Assembly (NCBI RefSeq): GCF_026213295.1
Contig: NC_079421.1
Location: forward strand, 21,901,970-21,965,969
Direction: 5' to 3'
DNA: 64,000 nt
Origin: Gadus chalcogrammus
Lineage: Eukaryota > Chordata > Actinopteri > Gadiformes > Gadidae
The notes under the pieces are model-generated. The model saw nothing but the letters and a program-made list of their open reading frames with translations, made no database searches and was not told the DNA's origin. This document shows, piece by piece, positions 51,501 through 63,665 of the stretch (position 1 is the first letter of the stretch; every line of letters begins with the position of its first letter). The position numbers and the translations under genes were made by a program.

Positions 51501-51531
<31 letters not shown>
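51501..51531. repeat. C31 homopolymer at the gap edge
   Basis: Thirty-one visible C directly after the gap. The true length is unknown because its left end is in the gap. Confidence 0.9.
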
Positions 51532-51532
<1 letters not shown>

Positions 51533-51883
51533 TGATTAAACGCATATGTGGTATACTGCCATCTCCAGTGGCTCTCTCGCCGGCCAACCAAAGGGGAGAT
51601 CTGCTCATGCTTAGCTGCCAGGACTCATCCGCCACCTGCACCTTCTCCACCAATGGATTCGTCACGGGGTCCACGGCCAGGAAACGTCCGAGTCCGCCGT
51701 CATCGCCATTCGGGGGCGCAGTTTTTCATTAAACGCCGTCCCTCGAGGTGCGGCGTGACAATTGGAGCTACACATGAACTATCGCTATTGTTGCTTGTGT
51801 GTGTGTGCATGTGGTTGCATTGTGTGAGTATATAATATAGTTTTATGTTCTTTGCACACCATTTCCGATTTCAGCGACTCATA

Positions 51884-51951
51884 TCTCTCTCTCTCCCCCC
51901 CTATCCGACCCTCTCTCTCTCTCTCTCTCTCTCTCTCCCCCCTATCCGACC

Positions 51952-51983
<32 letters not shown>

Positions 51984-52060
51984 TTCCGTTCTATCCCCTT
52001 CTCTCTCTCTCCTTCTCTCTCTCTCTCTCTCTCTGTCTCCCCCCTATCAATCCATCTCTC

Positions 52061-52114
<54 letters not shown>

Positions 52115-52150
52115 TCTCTCTCTCTCCCCCCTCCTATCGCTATCTCACTC
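51884..52150. repeat. CT array with CCCCCTATC units
   Basis: CT blocks separated by repeated cccccctatccgaccctctc and CCCTATC segments, so a longer ~50-bp unit is partly duplicated before about 25 perfect CT units near 52062-52110. Confidence 0.9.
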
Positions 52151-52982
52151 TTTTTGTCTCTCGCTCTCTATTGTTCGGCCGGTGACTCGATATCGAGGCA
52201 AATTCGCATTGACACAGAGTCACACTCAGCCCACTCAGTGCTCCCGTGGCCAAAGCTCAAGTCAATGCAGCAAAGGATACAAGGGCAAACGCGGGGAAAA
52301 CGGCTTTGTTGATTAACACTGAAAGTCCTCTGCCACCTTTCTTGTTCTTTTCTTTTCGTTAAAAACGGAAATTCCTGCAGGTATTGCAATTTGCCTCTGC
52401 ATGCCCCGTTCCTCCGGAGATTAATAACTCAATAGATTACCTGCTGCACTTTCCAAGGACATTAAAGTAAGTTCCCGCTCAGAATCGATGGCAGGGGCTA
52501 TTTGGCTGCTCAATACAGTACACTTCATTTCCCACACTTTAGTGGCCCCCTGCACTTAATTATAGTCCCGCAGTCCCGGTTCAGGCTCCACTTGAACTTT
52601 GGAAGGTTGCATAAAAAAGATCAAATCGGGGGGTCGAGTTAAACAATAAGAGCACCAGCCGCGCATGGTCAGGGGGTACAGGAAGCCGAGTCCCAAAGAA
52701 ACCGTGGAAACGGCGATCAGGAGATGGATAACGTCATAACACCGGAACACCCACTCTCCTCGTCGAGGCTTCCAGTGAGCTCAGGTAGACTGGGGGGGGT
52801 TACCCATCGCGCTCAAGGAGGAAACCGGTTCAAAACCAGTGCCTCTGCGCTGGGAGCCGGGAGAAGGAACGTGCGTGCGCCTCTTCGCCCGTGATCGCCC
52901 ACGCGTGGCGAACCATCTCCGATATTCCCAGGTGCCACATCGTGTTGCACAGATGAACTCCCCCCTGAAGGTCACAGACGGG

Positions 52983-53028
52983 CTGGGGACGGGGGCGGGG
53001 GGACGGGGGGACGGGGGGACGGGGGGCG
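52983..53028. repeat. (GGGGGGAC)n G-rich repeat
   Basis: Four or five copies of ACGGGGGG in about 45 bp, compatible with G-quadruplex formation. Confidence 0.85.
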
Positions 53029-53246
53029 AGAGGTGCCCTGGGTACCGTTAGCTTTGTGGAGGTCAGCGAAGGTCGTCTCCCCGCTCTGACGCCCAGCGAC
53101 GCCTCGTATTTACCTCCCCGCGCAGCTCTTATTTATCACGCCGTTCTGCCCCATGAATTATCTAATGCCTTACGCTCTGTAAATCTCCCTAATGCAGCTC
53201 TCTGCCCTTCCTCCCCATCCCGGGCGCCACGGCGTGTTCACCTACA

Positions 53247-53605
53247 CGGGCACGCACGCGCTCACACACACACACGCACACGCACACGCACACGCACGCA
53301 CACGCACACGCACACGCACACGCACACACACACACACGTACGTATACACGGGTGCATGCATGGCACACACACAAACACACACCGTGCCCTCACCCCCGCA
53401 CATATACAGAGGCGAACCATGCACGCACACACACATACTGTACATACACAGGCGTACGCACACACACACATATACACAAGTGAACACAAGCACGCACACA
53501 AACACACACACACAAACATATACACAGCCGAATGAACACATGCCAACACACACACAGAAATACACAGCCGAACGCACACACGCCAAAACAGACACACACA
53601 CTCGA
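53247..53605. repeat. CA / CGCA array
   Basis: (CACG)n-rich start (53247-53340), then CA units with ATAC, GTAC and GCACGC interruptions to 53605. The alternating purine-pyrimidine CG/CA steps favour Z-DNA. Long TH and CV frames on both strands are artefacts. Confidence 0.88.
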
Positions 53606-53685
53606 CTGAGCCTTGCGAAAACATGGAAGAGCCCCCATGTGTTTGTACAGGGAGGGGGGGGGGGGGGTGAGGGGGTCTGAAGAAG

Positions 53686-54386
53686 CCCTGTCCCTCTCTT
53701 TGGGCCCTTGTCCCTATCTTAGGGCCCTGTCCCTCTCGTAGGGCCCTTGTCCCTATCTTAGGACCCTTGTACCTCTCTTAGGGCCCCTGTCCCTATCTTA
53801 GGGCCCTTGTACCTCTCTAGGGCCCCTGTCCCTATCTTAGGGCCCTTGTACCTCTCTTAGGGCCCCTGTCCCTCTCGAAGGGCCCTTGTACCTCTCTTAG
53901 GGCCCCTGTCCCTATCTTAGGGCCCTTGTACCTCTCTTAGGGCCCTGTCCCTCTCGTAGGGCCCTTGTACCTCTCTTAGGGCCCCTGTCCCTATCTTAGG
54001 GCCCCTGTCCCTCTCTTAGGGCCCCTGTACCTTTCTTAGGGCCCCTGTCCCTCTCGTTGGGCCCCTGTCCCTATCTTAGGGCCCCTGTCCCTCTCGTAGG
54101 GCCCTTGTACCTCTCTTAGGGCCCCTGTCCCTATCTTTGGGCCCTTGTACCTCTCGTAGGGCCCTTGTACCTCTCGTAGGGCCCTGTCCCTCTCGTAGGG
54201 CCCTGTCCCTCTCGTAGGGCCCCTGTCCCTCTCGTAGGGCCCTTGTACCTCTCTTAGGGCCCCTGTCCCTCTCGTAGGGCCCCTGTCCCTCTCTTAGGGC
54301 CCCTGTCCCTCTCGTAGGGCCCCTGTACCTCTCTTAGGGCCCTGTCCCTCTCGTAGGGCCCTTGTACCTCTCGTAGGGCCCCTGTC
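53686..54386. repeat. Minisatellite, about 35 copies of a 20-bp unit
   Basis: The unit is gggcccctgtccctatctta or gggcccttgtacctctctta. The T before TGT and the A in TGTACC change together almost without exception. In the first half the two types alternate, giving a 40-bp higher-order unit. The second half is dominated by TCTCGTAGGGCCC variants. By my count about 17 units contain the vertebrate telomere hexamer TTAGGG. Confidence 0.93.
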
Positions 54387-54572
54387 TGTGGAGGCAGCTG
54401 AGCCGCCGCTCCCATCCATCACTGGGCAGCGCCGCTCGCGGTTGCCAGCGCCGCTCATTAAGCAACGTAGCAGAACATGTTAACTTAATTCAGAGGAGAT
54501 TTATGGTGACCTGTGCCCACGAGCCCCCCCTCTCCCGGGGAGCTCGACCCGGAGCCAAACAAAGGAGGGGCC

Positions 54573-54598
54573 GGGGGGGGGGGGGGGGGGGGGGGGGG
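54573..54598. repeat. G26 homopolymer
   Basis: Twenty-six consecutive G. Confidence 0.95.
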
Positions 54599-54951
54599 TC
54601 CCTAAATTACAAGTAAAAGCTGTTGATAGATTTTCCTCCTTTGGTCTAACCTACTTACCGCTTCCCAGATAGACAATAATGAAGAGTCATTTGATGGCGG
54701 GGTTGGAGTATACTGAAGTTATTTGCTATTATCCAACCCAGGCTGGCAGTTAGCAGAAAGGGAGCAGCTAGCTTACCAGTGGGAGTAATTTGGTCACACG
54801 CAGACTTCATTATCCGGGGCCGGGCAATATAAAAGATGGAATTGCATTAGAAACCTCGATTTGGAAAGGTCAACGGAGGGTTAAAGGGTAGGATGGGGTA
54901 TAACTCTATTTTAGAACGAAACGTTTAAAATCGTTTACGTCCTCCTCTCCG

Positions 54952-54992
54952 TCATCATCGTCATCATCATCATCATCATCATCGTCATCATC
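54952..54992. repeat. (ATC)n trinucleotide array
   Basis: TCATCATCATC with three CGTC variants, about 13 units. Confidence 0.9.
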
Positions 54993-55182
54993 TGCAACAA
55001 CATCAAGCTTGATAACTAAAATCAGCAGCAGATGGAAAAAACACAAGCGGTGATCCAAATTTAAATATTTCATTAATTAATCGATTTGAATATGTTGATA
55101 ATACAAATAATATGCCGCTGTTGGATTTTATTTTTTAAGCAGAATAGAAGTCTGAGCAGAATAGCTGACATAACCATGTCCA

Positions 55183-55297
<115 letters not shown>

Positions 55298-55361
55298 TTA
55301 CAACCACACCCAGAAGACACTCAAGACATCATCTTGCCAACGAGCAGCACCAACTGGCCCT

Positions 55362-55363
<2 letters not shown>

Positions 55364-55450
<87 letters not shown>
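55364..55450. repeat. Perfect CA array (about 43 units)
   Basis: Uninterrupted (CA)n, 72 bp after the previous array. Confidence 0.95.
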
Positions 55451-55452
<2 letters not shown>

Positions 55453-55706
55453 GGCCGTATCACCGTATCACACACACAGCGGCCACATTCGTATTCAGTT
55501 ATCAGAACCCCTGCTGGAGGAGCGACGACTTCTCCCCGGGCGGCGGATCCAGGGCGTCTTGTCGACCAGTCCCTTTGGGGGTAGTCACACTTTCCAAAGT
55601 GGGAAATTAAGTGAAAAAATGTCTGCTGGCTCACTGATGTAATTATCTGTCCTGGATTAACATCTGTTCCCTTCGCTCCGGTGCCAAGTCCACTTCGCCA
55701 TGTGCC

Positions 55707-55751
55707 GGGGGGGGGGGGGGGCGGGGGGTGTGTGTGTGTGTGTGTGTGTGT
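55707..55751. repeat. G15 run followed by TG array
   Basis: G15 (55707-55721), CGGGGGG, then (GT)n to 55751. Confidence 0.88.
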
Positions 55752-56328
55752 ACCTGTGTGTGTCTACTTCCCAACGCTGTGTATCTTGGCAGCCGCAGCC
55801 ATAACTTTTCACTCTGACATCCTCCACCCATTCAACATCTGCGTGTTTACGAGCGTCGCGGCGCCGGCGGCGCTGAATACCAACTTATTATGTCACACAT
55901 CGCTCCGTCCGGCCCGATCCTTTTTGTCTGTCGTTGGCGTCTCGTATCCCTTTGTCTTAAATCCAACATCAACCATCAAATAATCCAAAGGCCGCAAACA
56001 TTTCAATGATTTAGCGATCACCGAGTAACGGTCTCTGCGGGCTGGTCGCTTTATTTTACCGTTTTCCGTTCAGATCGTATCATCTTGTATATTGTATTCA
56101 CTCTGCTAAAAACCCAAGAGTCGTCGGCTGTCTACTTTCACGTCATGATTACATTAATCCCAGCAGCGGGGGGGGGGCCGGATCCTTCGATTATCTGTTC
56201 CTGGTGGTGGTGGTGTGGGTGGAGGAAAGAGAGCAGCCAAACGCACGTTAGTGTTGCTTAATTTATCTATATCATGCGTGTCAATGAGGCTTCCAGGGTG
56301 GGCGTTCGACTCCACTCTTGTGTGTCTT

Positions 56329-56331
<3 letters not shown>

Positions 56332-56385
<54 letters not shown>
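56332..56385. repeat. Perfect TG array (about 26 units)
   Basis: Uninterrupted (TG)n. Confidence 0.93.
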
Positions 56386-56833
56386 CCGTCAGGGAATATG
56401 CTTAAAATGCAGCATGCAAACCTGGCCTAATCCATTATGCATTTCCCATTGTTAACCTCCCTTCTTACTGACTTCTAATTGGTGAGGGCTCTCGCTATGT
56501 TTCCTAGCTAAACGGCCCCGTTCAGATACTACTTATTGACACGCAATTATCAAGTCGGGAATACACCATATCGTCTTCCCCTGGAAATGTCACCCAATAT
56601 GGCCGCCGCCCTTCAGAGCGTGTGTCGAGCTGTAGGTGACCCCTTCACGTATCACGGACGCTCGCTCGCTCCCCTGGAGCCGCTGGGGACACGACACCGG
56701 ACGACCGGGAGTGAATCAGCACTGAACCGACGAGGAGAAGAGAATCTGCATCCCTGTGTTTAACCGGGGTCCTAATTCCCCTCAGTCCTTAGCTATCGGA
56801 GCGCAGGGAGAGAGACGGAGCGATGTCCCCCCG

Positions 56834-56864
<31 letters not shown>
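56834..56864. repeat. C31 homopolymer
   Basis: Thirty-one consecutive C, preceded by C6-G. Confidence 0.95.
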
Positions 56865-56867
<3 letters not shown>

Positions 56868-56987
56868 TCCATTAGCGCAAATGTCTCGGGTGTTCTTAGC
56901 TATAGGTTAATGAACTGTGGGACATCCAGCAGAAACCAATCAAAGCTCATCCATTAGAACCCAGGATATGGTCTTTCCATCGTCTGT

Positions 56988-57173
56988 GGTGTGTGTATGT
57001 GTGTGTGTGTGTTGGTGTGTGTATGTGTGTGCAATTGTGCATACATGTGTCTGCCCCTGTGTGTGTGTATGTGTGTGGGTGTGTGCATACCTGTGTCTGC
57101 CCATGTGTGTGTGTGTTTGTGTGTGTGTGCGTACGTGTGCGTGTCTCATGAGTCCACCCCCCCCCCCCCCCCC
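56988..57173. repeat. Interrupted TG block ending in C17
   Basis: Two related TG-rich copies share gtgcatac(a/c)tgtgtctgccc (about 57038 and 57084), then TG/CG units and C17 at 57157-57173. Confidence 0.85.
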
Positions 57174-58054
57174 TCCACTGTGGTGTCCTCATGTATAACG
57201 AGGCAGCCATGGCAGGCTATTTTCCTATTTGCCCGATATCGCCGATCACGCTGCCCGTCTGTCCTGAACACATGGTCCTGGCCCTGAGAGCGGCGGGCTA
57301 TCATCGAGGAAGGAGAGGGGGATATAAGACCCTCATTACGATGCACAATGTGTTGTACAGGCCTCCATAGCTATACGGTTTGCTTAGCCTTTGGCTCGTC
57401 AAGCGGCTTTGTAATTGATTCGATTAATAAGCATCAGTGCTAGCAGAGAGCTCCGGGTGGATTGGTGGGAACGGAGGCCAGATAATTAGATGTAGTGGTC
57501 AACTCTGCGTGTACTCGCGAGAAGGTACAAGCTCTGAAATAAGGTATCCAGAGTGATCGGGGAAAGAGCATGCGTGCATCCTGTGGAAGCGCGTATCGAT
57601 CCGTCTAAAAGGCTTGGAAGGATGATTATAGATTAAGTGTGTTGGCCCGTTTTTTTTTTGGGTTGCGGACAATAGGGCTCCTTGGAATAGCGTGCGAAAG
57701 ACGGGATAGAGGAGTGGACATCGACACAGTAAACAGCGTTAAAGAGATTCAGTAGACGGTCTCAAATATGCTCTCAACAGAAAGTGTTTTTTCTAATGTT
57801 TAATCCCTTTTGGCAGTTCAGCTCAGACAGCCCAGATTGTTCTATATGCATTACCCCACCATCTTCCCATCATTACGTCTGTAAGGGAGACAGCCTCTCC
57901 ATAATTCCCGGGAATTGAGGGCTGGTAATGTGCATTTATTTGTTGTGGCGCAAGTAGATTGAACATATAGTGGGGAAATATGCTAATGTGGGCAAATGAT
58001 TTAGCCCTGACATCCGAGGGCCGGGCTTCGGGGTTGGGACTGTAAGGAAATGGG

Positions 58055-58120
58055 CAGTGGCGGTCTTAGCAATTAGGCAAAGTAGGCAACTGCCTTGGGC
58101 CCCCCAAAAAGACCACAGCC
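58055..58120 (+). mobile_element. Possible DNA-transposon terminus
   Basis: cagtggcggtcttagcaatt followed by AGGCAAAGTAGGCAACTGCC and TTGGGCCCCC resembles a common vertebrate repeat terminus starting CAGTGGCG. The other end was not found. Confidence 0.35.
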
Positions 58121-60299
58121 CTAAATAGAAACCGGAATCATGCCAACTTTATTTTTGTTCTGTTTTGTTTTGAGGCAGTGTCCATTGGAGTTAGTTCCTC
58201 GTGAGTATCGGAGTGAGCATGTTTGTGCGAATGAGTGAGTCAGTGATTTGGTCAGTGACAGAGTGATTGACTCCAAAAGGATTGGTTTCGGCTAAAACCC
58301 TTAAACTACCCTGTTTTTCAAATCGCCGTGTTCCACAAATGATTGCTAATCATCTATGGAACATCCAAATTGAACTTCTCATTAGTGAAGACTAGCTAGT
58401 CGATACAGAAGGAAACGAAGCAGGCTTCAAACAAATAAGGTTTAGCAATCCAATCATACATTGGTGCAGTGGCACAAGTATAGCCCCATCGCCACACACT
58501 CAGCGATACTCATTCCCCTCCTTAACGCCCGCATCCCCCTGTACTGGGAACGGTCTGTGACGCTGCTGTTGTGACTGTCGAAGTATGTGATTTGATTTAA
58601 TTGATTTCTGTTTGGTTGTGGTTTTGGCTTATGGGCGGGGCTCGCTGTTGGATGGCCTATTGAAGCCTGGCTTAGGTCGGTGTTGGGGGAGGAGAGATAG
58701 GAGAGATGGGAGAAGACAGTTTGTCTTGTGGTACGTCATATGTGAGATGATAAGCATGTTACACAAACAACCTAAAATACATCTGCAACGCCTGCTCCAG
58801 CTCCACGGACCCCCTGACTGCGGTCCCCACCGACAGAGAGGAAGAGGGAGACGGAGGAGAAGAAGAGGGGAAAAAGAGAGAGATTTGGCTGACATTTACT
58901 TAACTGGCTAAAGCCGACCCCCGTGGCCTGAGCCGGGCTGTTTCCTCTCCGCCCAGAGCCTGGCTGGTGACACTGTTCCAGGACTCCACCTGGCTCCACC
59001 TCCTCTGATGAGCCTGCAGCCCTGCTGGTGGAGGATAAGCACCAGCAGGACGCCTCCGCCGGTTCCTACCCCTTCCACGCCGGTTAGCACAGGGAGATTA
59101 GCGACAGCCTAATGTGTTAGAGGCTCAATCTGGTGGGCTTGACCTCCGTGGGCCGTGTGGGCGTGTGTACAGAGTGGACGTAGTGAGATATGGACTTTAG
59201 TACCGTGCTAATGTAAAGTGAAAATTGTGTTTTTTATTTTACCTTTTATGGAAAAATCTAACACTAAAAGGAAGTCGATGGAAGCAATGTGAGTGGGTGA
59301 CATGTTAGTAACAGCTTGATCCTGGTCGAAATCTTGACTCAAACCCAATCTAATAAAAAAAAAAACACTACCAAGATGTAAATAGGAACTCAAATTGTCC
59401 TCTATGGGTTGGTTGTGTGACTGGCAGGTTTGGATTACCGAGTTAAAGTTAATCAGATGCTCTGATTACATCCCAGAAAATGTGATGGAATGGACACATT
59501 GGACGCCTGACAAGCACCGCCCCTGAATGAAGGAACAGAACTCTGCAGTAGTGCGTCGGGCCAGCTAAAGATTCAGGCCGTATAAACAGCTTTCCCGTTC
59601 ACAAACAGGGCTGGTTGCACGCTACCGTTTTGTAGCAGTCAACCACTGCATTGCATGTTTACGTGTAAAGCTGGATCGCGAGGAAACACCATCTCCAGAG
59701 TTGAATGTGTTGGTTTGACTTTCTTTTGCTGAGCTTATTGATGTAATGTTACTAATGTTTTTTAGCAGTGTTATTTGAATATTACAGACTTCAAGACTAT
59801 AAATTTGCCCTCTTTTATTCTAAGAATTTTAAAAGGCTAGCTGTAGTTAGCCAAGTAACGCCCAAATGTTATGATTTATAAACGTGTCTTGCTTGGTTTA
59901 GTAGTTCATTATTGAACCTATCCATGTCAGTATTTGACCATATTAAATATGATCATAGTCAATTTAAACAGTCAATTAGTTTGACATGTTGACAGTTAAT
60001 ATATTGACTATTGATGGGAGGGGAAGGGAATGGATAGTGGATGGCCTATGTCCACATGGCCATTAGTTGTATAGCCTCCATATTGGATCTGAAAGGAAAG
60101 TCTTGTTTTCCTACAGAAGAAAATCAACATGCAAAGAAAAGATTATCGCCAGTCATCTTTACATTATGTGTTGAGCCAAAGATGTGAGCAATTTGTACTT
60201 ACGTTAGTTAATTATGACCATGTGTTAGATGTTGCATTGAAATCTATATCTCCACCCTCCCACTGTAATAACAATAAACCTCCCACTCACTTAACACGC

Positions 60300-60315
60300 C
60301 ATGTCACGTGACATG
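60300..60315. promoter_or_regulatory. 16-bp palindrome containing GTCACGTGAC
   Basis: CATGTCACGTGACATG is a perfect palindrome with a central CLEAR/E-box decamer identical to the one at 33407-33416. A regulatory role is inferred from the motif only. Confidence 0.3.
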
Positions 60316-61540
60316 TAGTGGAAATGGATAAAAAACAAGCAGTCAGCAGTCATGACTAAGATGTGGATTCTAATAACGGAATAATTCAACTGACCCTACA
60401 GTTGAGTGGTGTGGTACAGTCTTTGGCTACAGATTAGCTCTTTCATGATATTGTTGTTGCATTACACACATGTTCTGTTGTGGCTAAGCTAGCTTGACCT
60501 GTACGTATGCTCGCAATGACACACTTTATCCTCTGTTTACAATGTCACCACAATAAGCAGAAACAACACAGTCTATAACAAAACTACGAACAAACGGTAT
60601 CACACAGGGGTAACAAAAGTACAACCTCAAAACAAACATTTGAGACTATTCACCGTGTTGCTAGCGCAACCGCCATCCTACCCAGCAACACACATTGGGC
60701 TCCTGATGCAGCTTCACAGTTTTTTCAGAGGACGTTTATCACGATTCCTGGAACTAAACCATTGCTTTGATGCAGGCTTAAAACCAAGCTGTATATCTTT
60801 ATTCTTTATGTCAACTGTGCAGCTTTTTCAAAAATGGGGTCTGTAGGCCTATTCATTATAATCAAAAGGAATTACAACTAAATAACGACAATGAGATTGT
60901 GTGAGTGTTATGAAATACTTCAATTAATTATTGTGAAGGGTTTGCAGTAGGAAAGTTGCACATGGCAATATGTTAGAGAAGGTGAAGGACATTGTTTTGT
61001 ATAATAAATATGGTGGGTTATAAAATACGGTTATAAATATATTCATAAGAGCGTTGAACAAAAGGGCTGAGAATATGCATATAAAGGTTGATAAATCACG
61101 ACTAAACTGCCTTAGATCTACATGTTCAGTTATTACAAAATATGTGGACCAGCCCGAACGTACATACACTGTGTGGCATTTAAAAAGCAGAGCTTGTCTC
61201 AGGGTTCTTAACCAGTGTACCCATTCTCTCGGCCGCTCCCACCAGGCCAGGCTACCACGGACGTAATCTTATGGGAGGAAAGATGAAAGCCTTGGATTAG
61301 TAAAGACTAAAAGCAACTCAAGAGAAGCAGGGGAGAAAGGGGGAAACCATGGCGTAATCCCAGCTAGCACAGAGCACTGAACACATGTACGGACTGAATG
61401 GACATGGGATGCGCACTTCATACATTCTGCATTTCTTTGACGTTGGAGTGCAGATCTTGTTGTTGTGTGATTTCAACAAAAGTGCTGCCAATTCCCGCAG
61501 ACCCTTGATTGTGTGAAAGCGAACAATACGGGTACATGCA

Positions 61541-61571
61541 CAGCGGAATAATGAAACAACACAAAACCAAG

Positions 61572-61611
<40 letters not shown>

Positions 61612-61641
61612 GTGGAATAATGAAACAACACAAAACCAAGA

Positions 61642-61672
<31 letters not shown>

Positions 61673-61703
61673 GTGGAATAATGAAACAACACAAAACCAA
61701 GAA

Positions 61704-61762
<59 letters not shown>

Positions 61763-61766
61763 GCAC
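61541..61766. repeat. Triplicated unit, each copy ending in a CA array
   Basis: Three near-identical 34-bp segments (CAGTGGAATAATGAAACAAC then ACAAAACCAAGAAC) start at 61541, 61610 and 61671. Each is followed by its own CA array (about 35, 27 and 53 bp). The third array passes into GCACGCACG. Confidence 0.93.
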
Positions 61767-61830
61767 GGTGTGTTCAGCAGGATGTAGGAAATAGCTGGCG
61801 GAGCGGTCCAAGGTGTGAGAGAGGTTGGCA

Positions 61831-61832
<2 letters not shown>

Positions 61833-61880
<48 letters not shown>
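61833..61880. repeat. Perfect GA array (about 24 units)
   Basis: Uninterrupted (GA)n. Confidence 0.93.
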
Positions 61881-61886
<6 letters not shown>

Positions 61887-62231
61887 CTTAGCAACGTGGA
61901 CCGGATCCATGGCTGGGCGGCTGGACGGACGGACGGAACGAGAGAATGGGTGGGATGGGATCAGGAACGAGGCGCAAACATGGTGTACCCCGGGCGGGGG
62001 GCTCTTCCTGGGCGATGTGTGGTCCCGAATAAGTGGAAGATGCCAGCTTCGGCTTTTTGGCAAACATATTTAGGACGTAGTGACAGACTCTAAGCTCCTG
62101 AACTAATCCTGTTGCAGGTGATTATGACTGCAGGGGGGACTTTGAAAAATGGGCAGCAGGATGAGACCCTTGCTTATTTCCCCTCCCTTGTGTGTACTTT
62201 GCTTCGGTGTAGGCCTGGTTCCTTTTTTTAT

Positions 62232-62350
62232 GGGGGGGGGGGGCGGGGGGGGGGGGGGGACCCTGGGTATCTGCACGCCGACAGAAACCTCTGGAATGTT
62301 CTGTAAGCCCGACGGCAAATAGACTGCTGACCCACTGGGCCATGTAGGGA
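62232..62350 (-). mobile_element. Poly-G tract and degenerate tRNA-derived SINE-like sequence
   Basis: G12-C-G15 (62232-62259) precedes a segment whose minus strand contains TGGCCCAGTGGG, an exact fit to the A-box consensus, near 62333-62344. About 44 bases later comes a degenerate B box (aggtttctgtcggc). This suggests an old SINE head read toward lower coordinates and ending near the poly-G. It is weaker than the SINE at 5482-5634. Confidence 0.4.
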
Positions 62351-62369
62351 GGTCATTAATGGTGTTTGT

Positions 62370-62435
62370 GTTGGTGTGTGTGTGTGCGCATTTGTGTGCG
62401 CGTGTGTGTGTGTGTGCATATCTTTGTGTGTATGT

Positions 62436-62472
<37 letters not shown>

Positions 62473-62516
62473 CGTGCGTGCGTGTGAGAAAGGCTGTGTG
62501 TGTGCATGCGACAGAG
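62370..62516. repeat. Interrupted TG array with GCGT units
   Basis: TG units with TTGG, CGCATT, CATATCTT and a (GCGT)4 segment. Confidence 0.85.
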
Positions 62517-63471
62517 ATCAGAATGAGAGAGACGTAAGGATATGCGTATATATAATATATAGCAAGCTTTATTAAGTTGTTGATTGCTAACTAAGATATA
62601 CTGGTTGCAGATGATTCTTCGGGGAGGACTTTATACCAGAGAAGTGTTAAATTATCATTAACATAAATTACAGAGTAGTCCTACCACCCATCCTGATTTT
62701 ATCGCACAACTTCACATGCGGTAAAAATAGAGTTATTTTCTTCATCTACAAACCCTTCACTTTAGAGCTTAGATATTTAATTAGCAACCATTATCAGGGG
62801 CTATAGTTAGCTAGTGCCAGTACGGGTAGTGCCAGCACGGGTAGAACCATACGCTGCTCGGGGGAAAGCAAGCATCAAAATAAATTGCAGGCCCCCCCTG
62901 AAATTGCAGTCATTTCAGTAGAGCCTGGAATGACTCCTTTTTAGGTTACCCGAAGATATTTAAAGGTATATGGCAAACCATTCTGTGCAATCATGCTCTC
63001 TCTTCTTCTTCGTCTCTATCTCTCTCTGTTGCCGGTTGAGTGGCAGGTAAAGTCTGCTACAAACAGGGCACATACCATGCTCTCAATCTGTCAGGGCTGA
63101 TTGCAGTGGCCTCTTTTGACTACCGTTAGAAAAAACATTCAAAAACATTCAATCAAAAATGGAATATAATGATGAGCCTGAATGTAAAAATATCCGCCGT
63201 CCAACAGGTGATTTTTTTTGTTGCCCTCCAAAGGGACTTGGACACGAACCTGTAGTGGAACACTCTTCCTCCCTTTACCCAGAAGGCCCCAAATCAGGAA
63301 GGGAAGGAGGGAATCAACCTCCAATCCTGGTCCCCTGGCACCGGACACTCGGCCAATCAGACACAGGTATCTAATGCATTCAAATTAAACCTTTACATTA
63401 GAAGTTCCTGTCATAACAGTGGTATTTCACAAGGTTGAATCCTCTGCTCTAGTGATTTACAACGAGACAGC

Positions 63472-63665
63472 TTTGTGTGTGTGGAGATATGGATCGAGTG
63501 TGTTGAATGTGTGTGTGTGTGTATGTGTATGTGTGGTTGGAGCTGGTGTATATGTTTGGTGTGTGGGTCTGTGTGTCGATATGTTGTATGTGTATATGTT
63601 GGTGTTTATATGTTTGTCTGTGTGTGCATGCGTGCGTGTGTGTATTTAATAGGTGTGTTTGTGTG
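63472..63665. repeat. Interrupted TG/TATG block
   Basis: TG units with GAGATATGG, TTGGAGC, TCGATATG and TTTATATG interruptions. Frames here read as repeat peptides. Confidence 0.8.

Noticed and set aside
53686..54386. CRISPR-like array because of regular 20-bp spacing
   Set aside because: There are no distinct repeat and spacer segments; all units are variants of one sequence in a vertebrate intron.
58519..58590. TCCTTAAC branch-site match with a nearby AC, a possible U12 acceptor for the next exon
   Set aside because: The phase-0 frame after the AC at 58543-58544 gives WERSVTLLL and then a stop, with no formin similarity.
61205..61290. TTCTTAAC with an AC about 9 nt downstream, a second possible U12 acceptor
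   Set aside because: The downstream phase-0 frame (PFSRPLPPGQ...) does not resemble the FH2 C-terminus.
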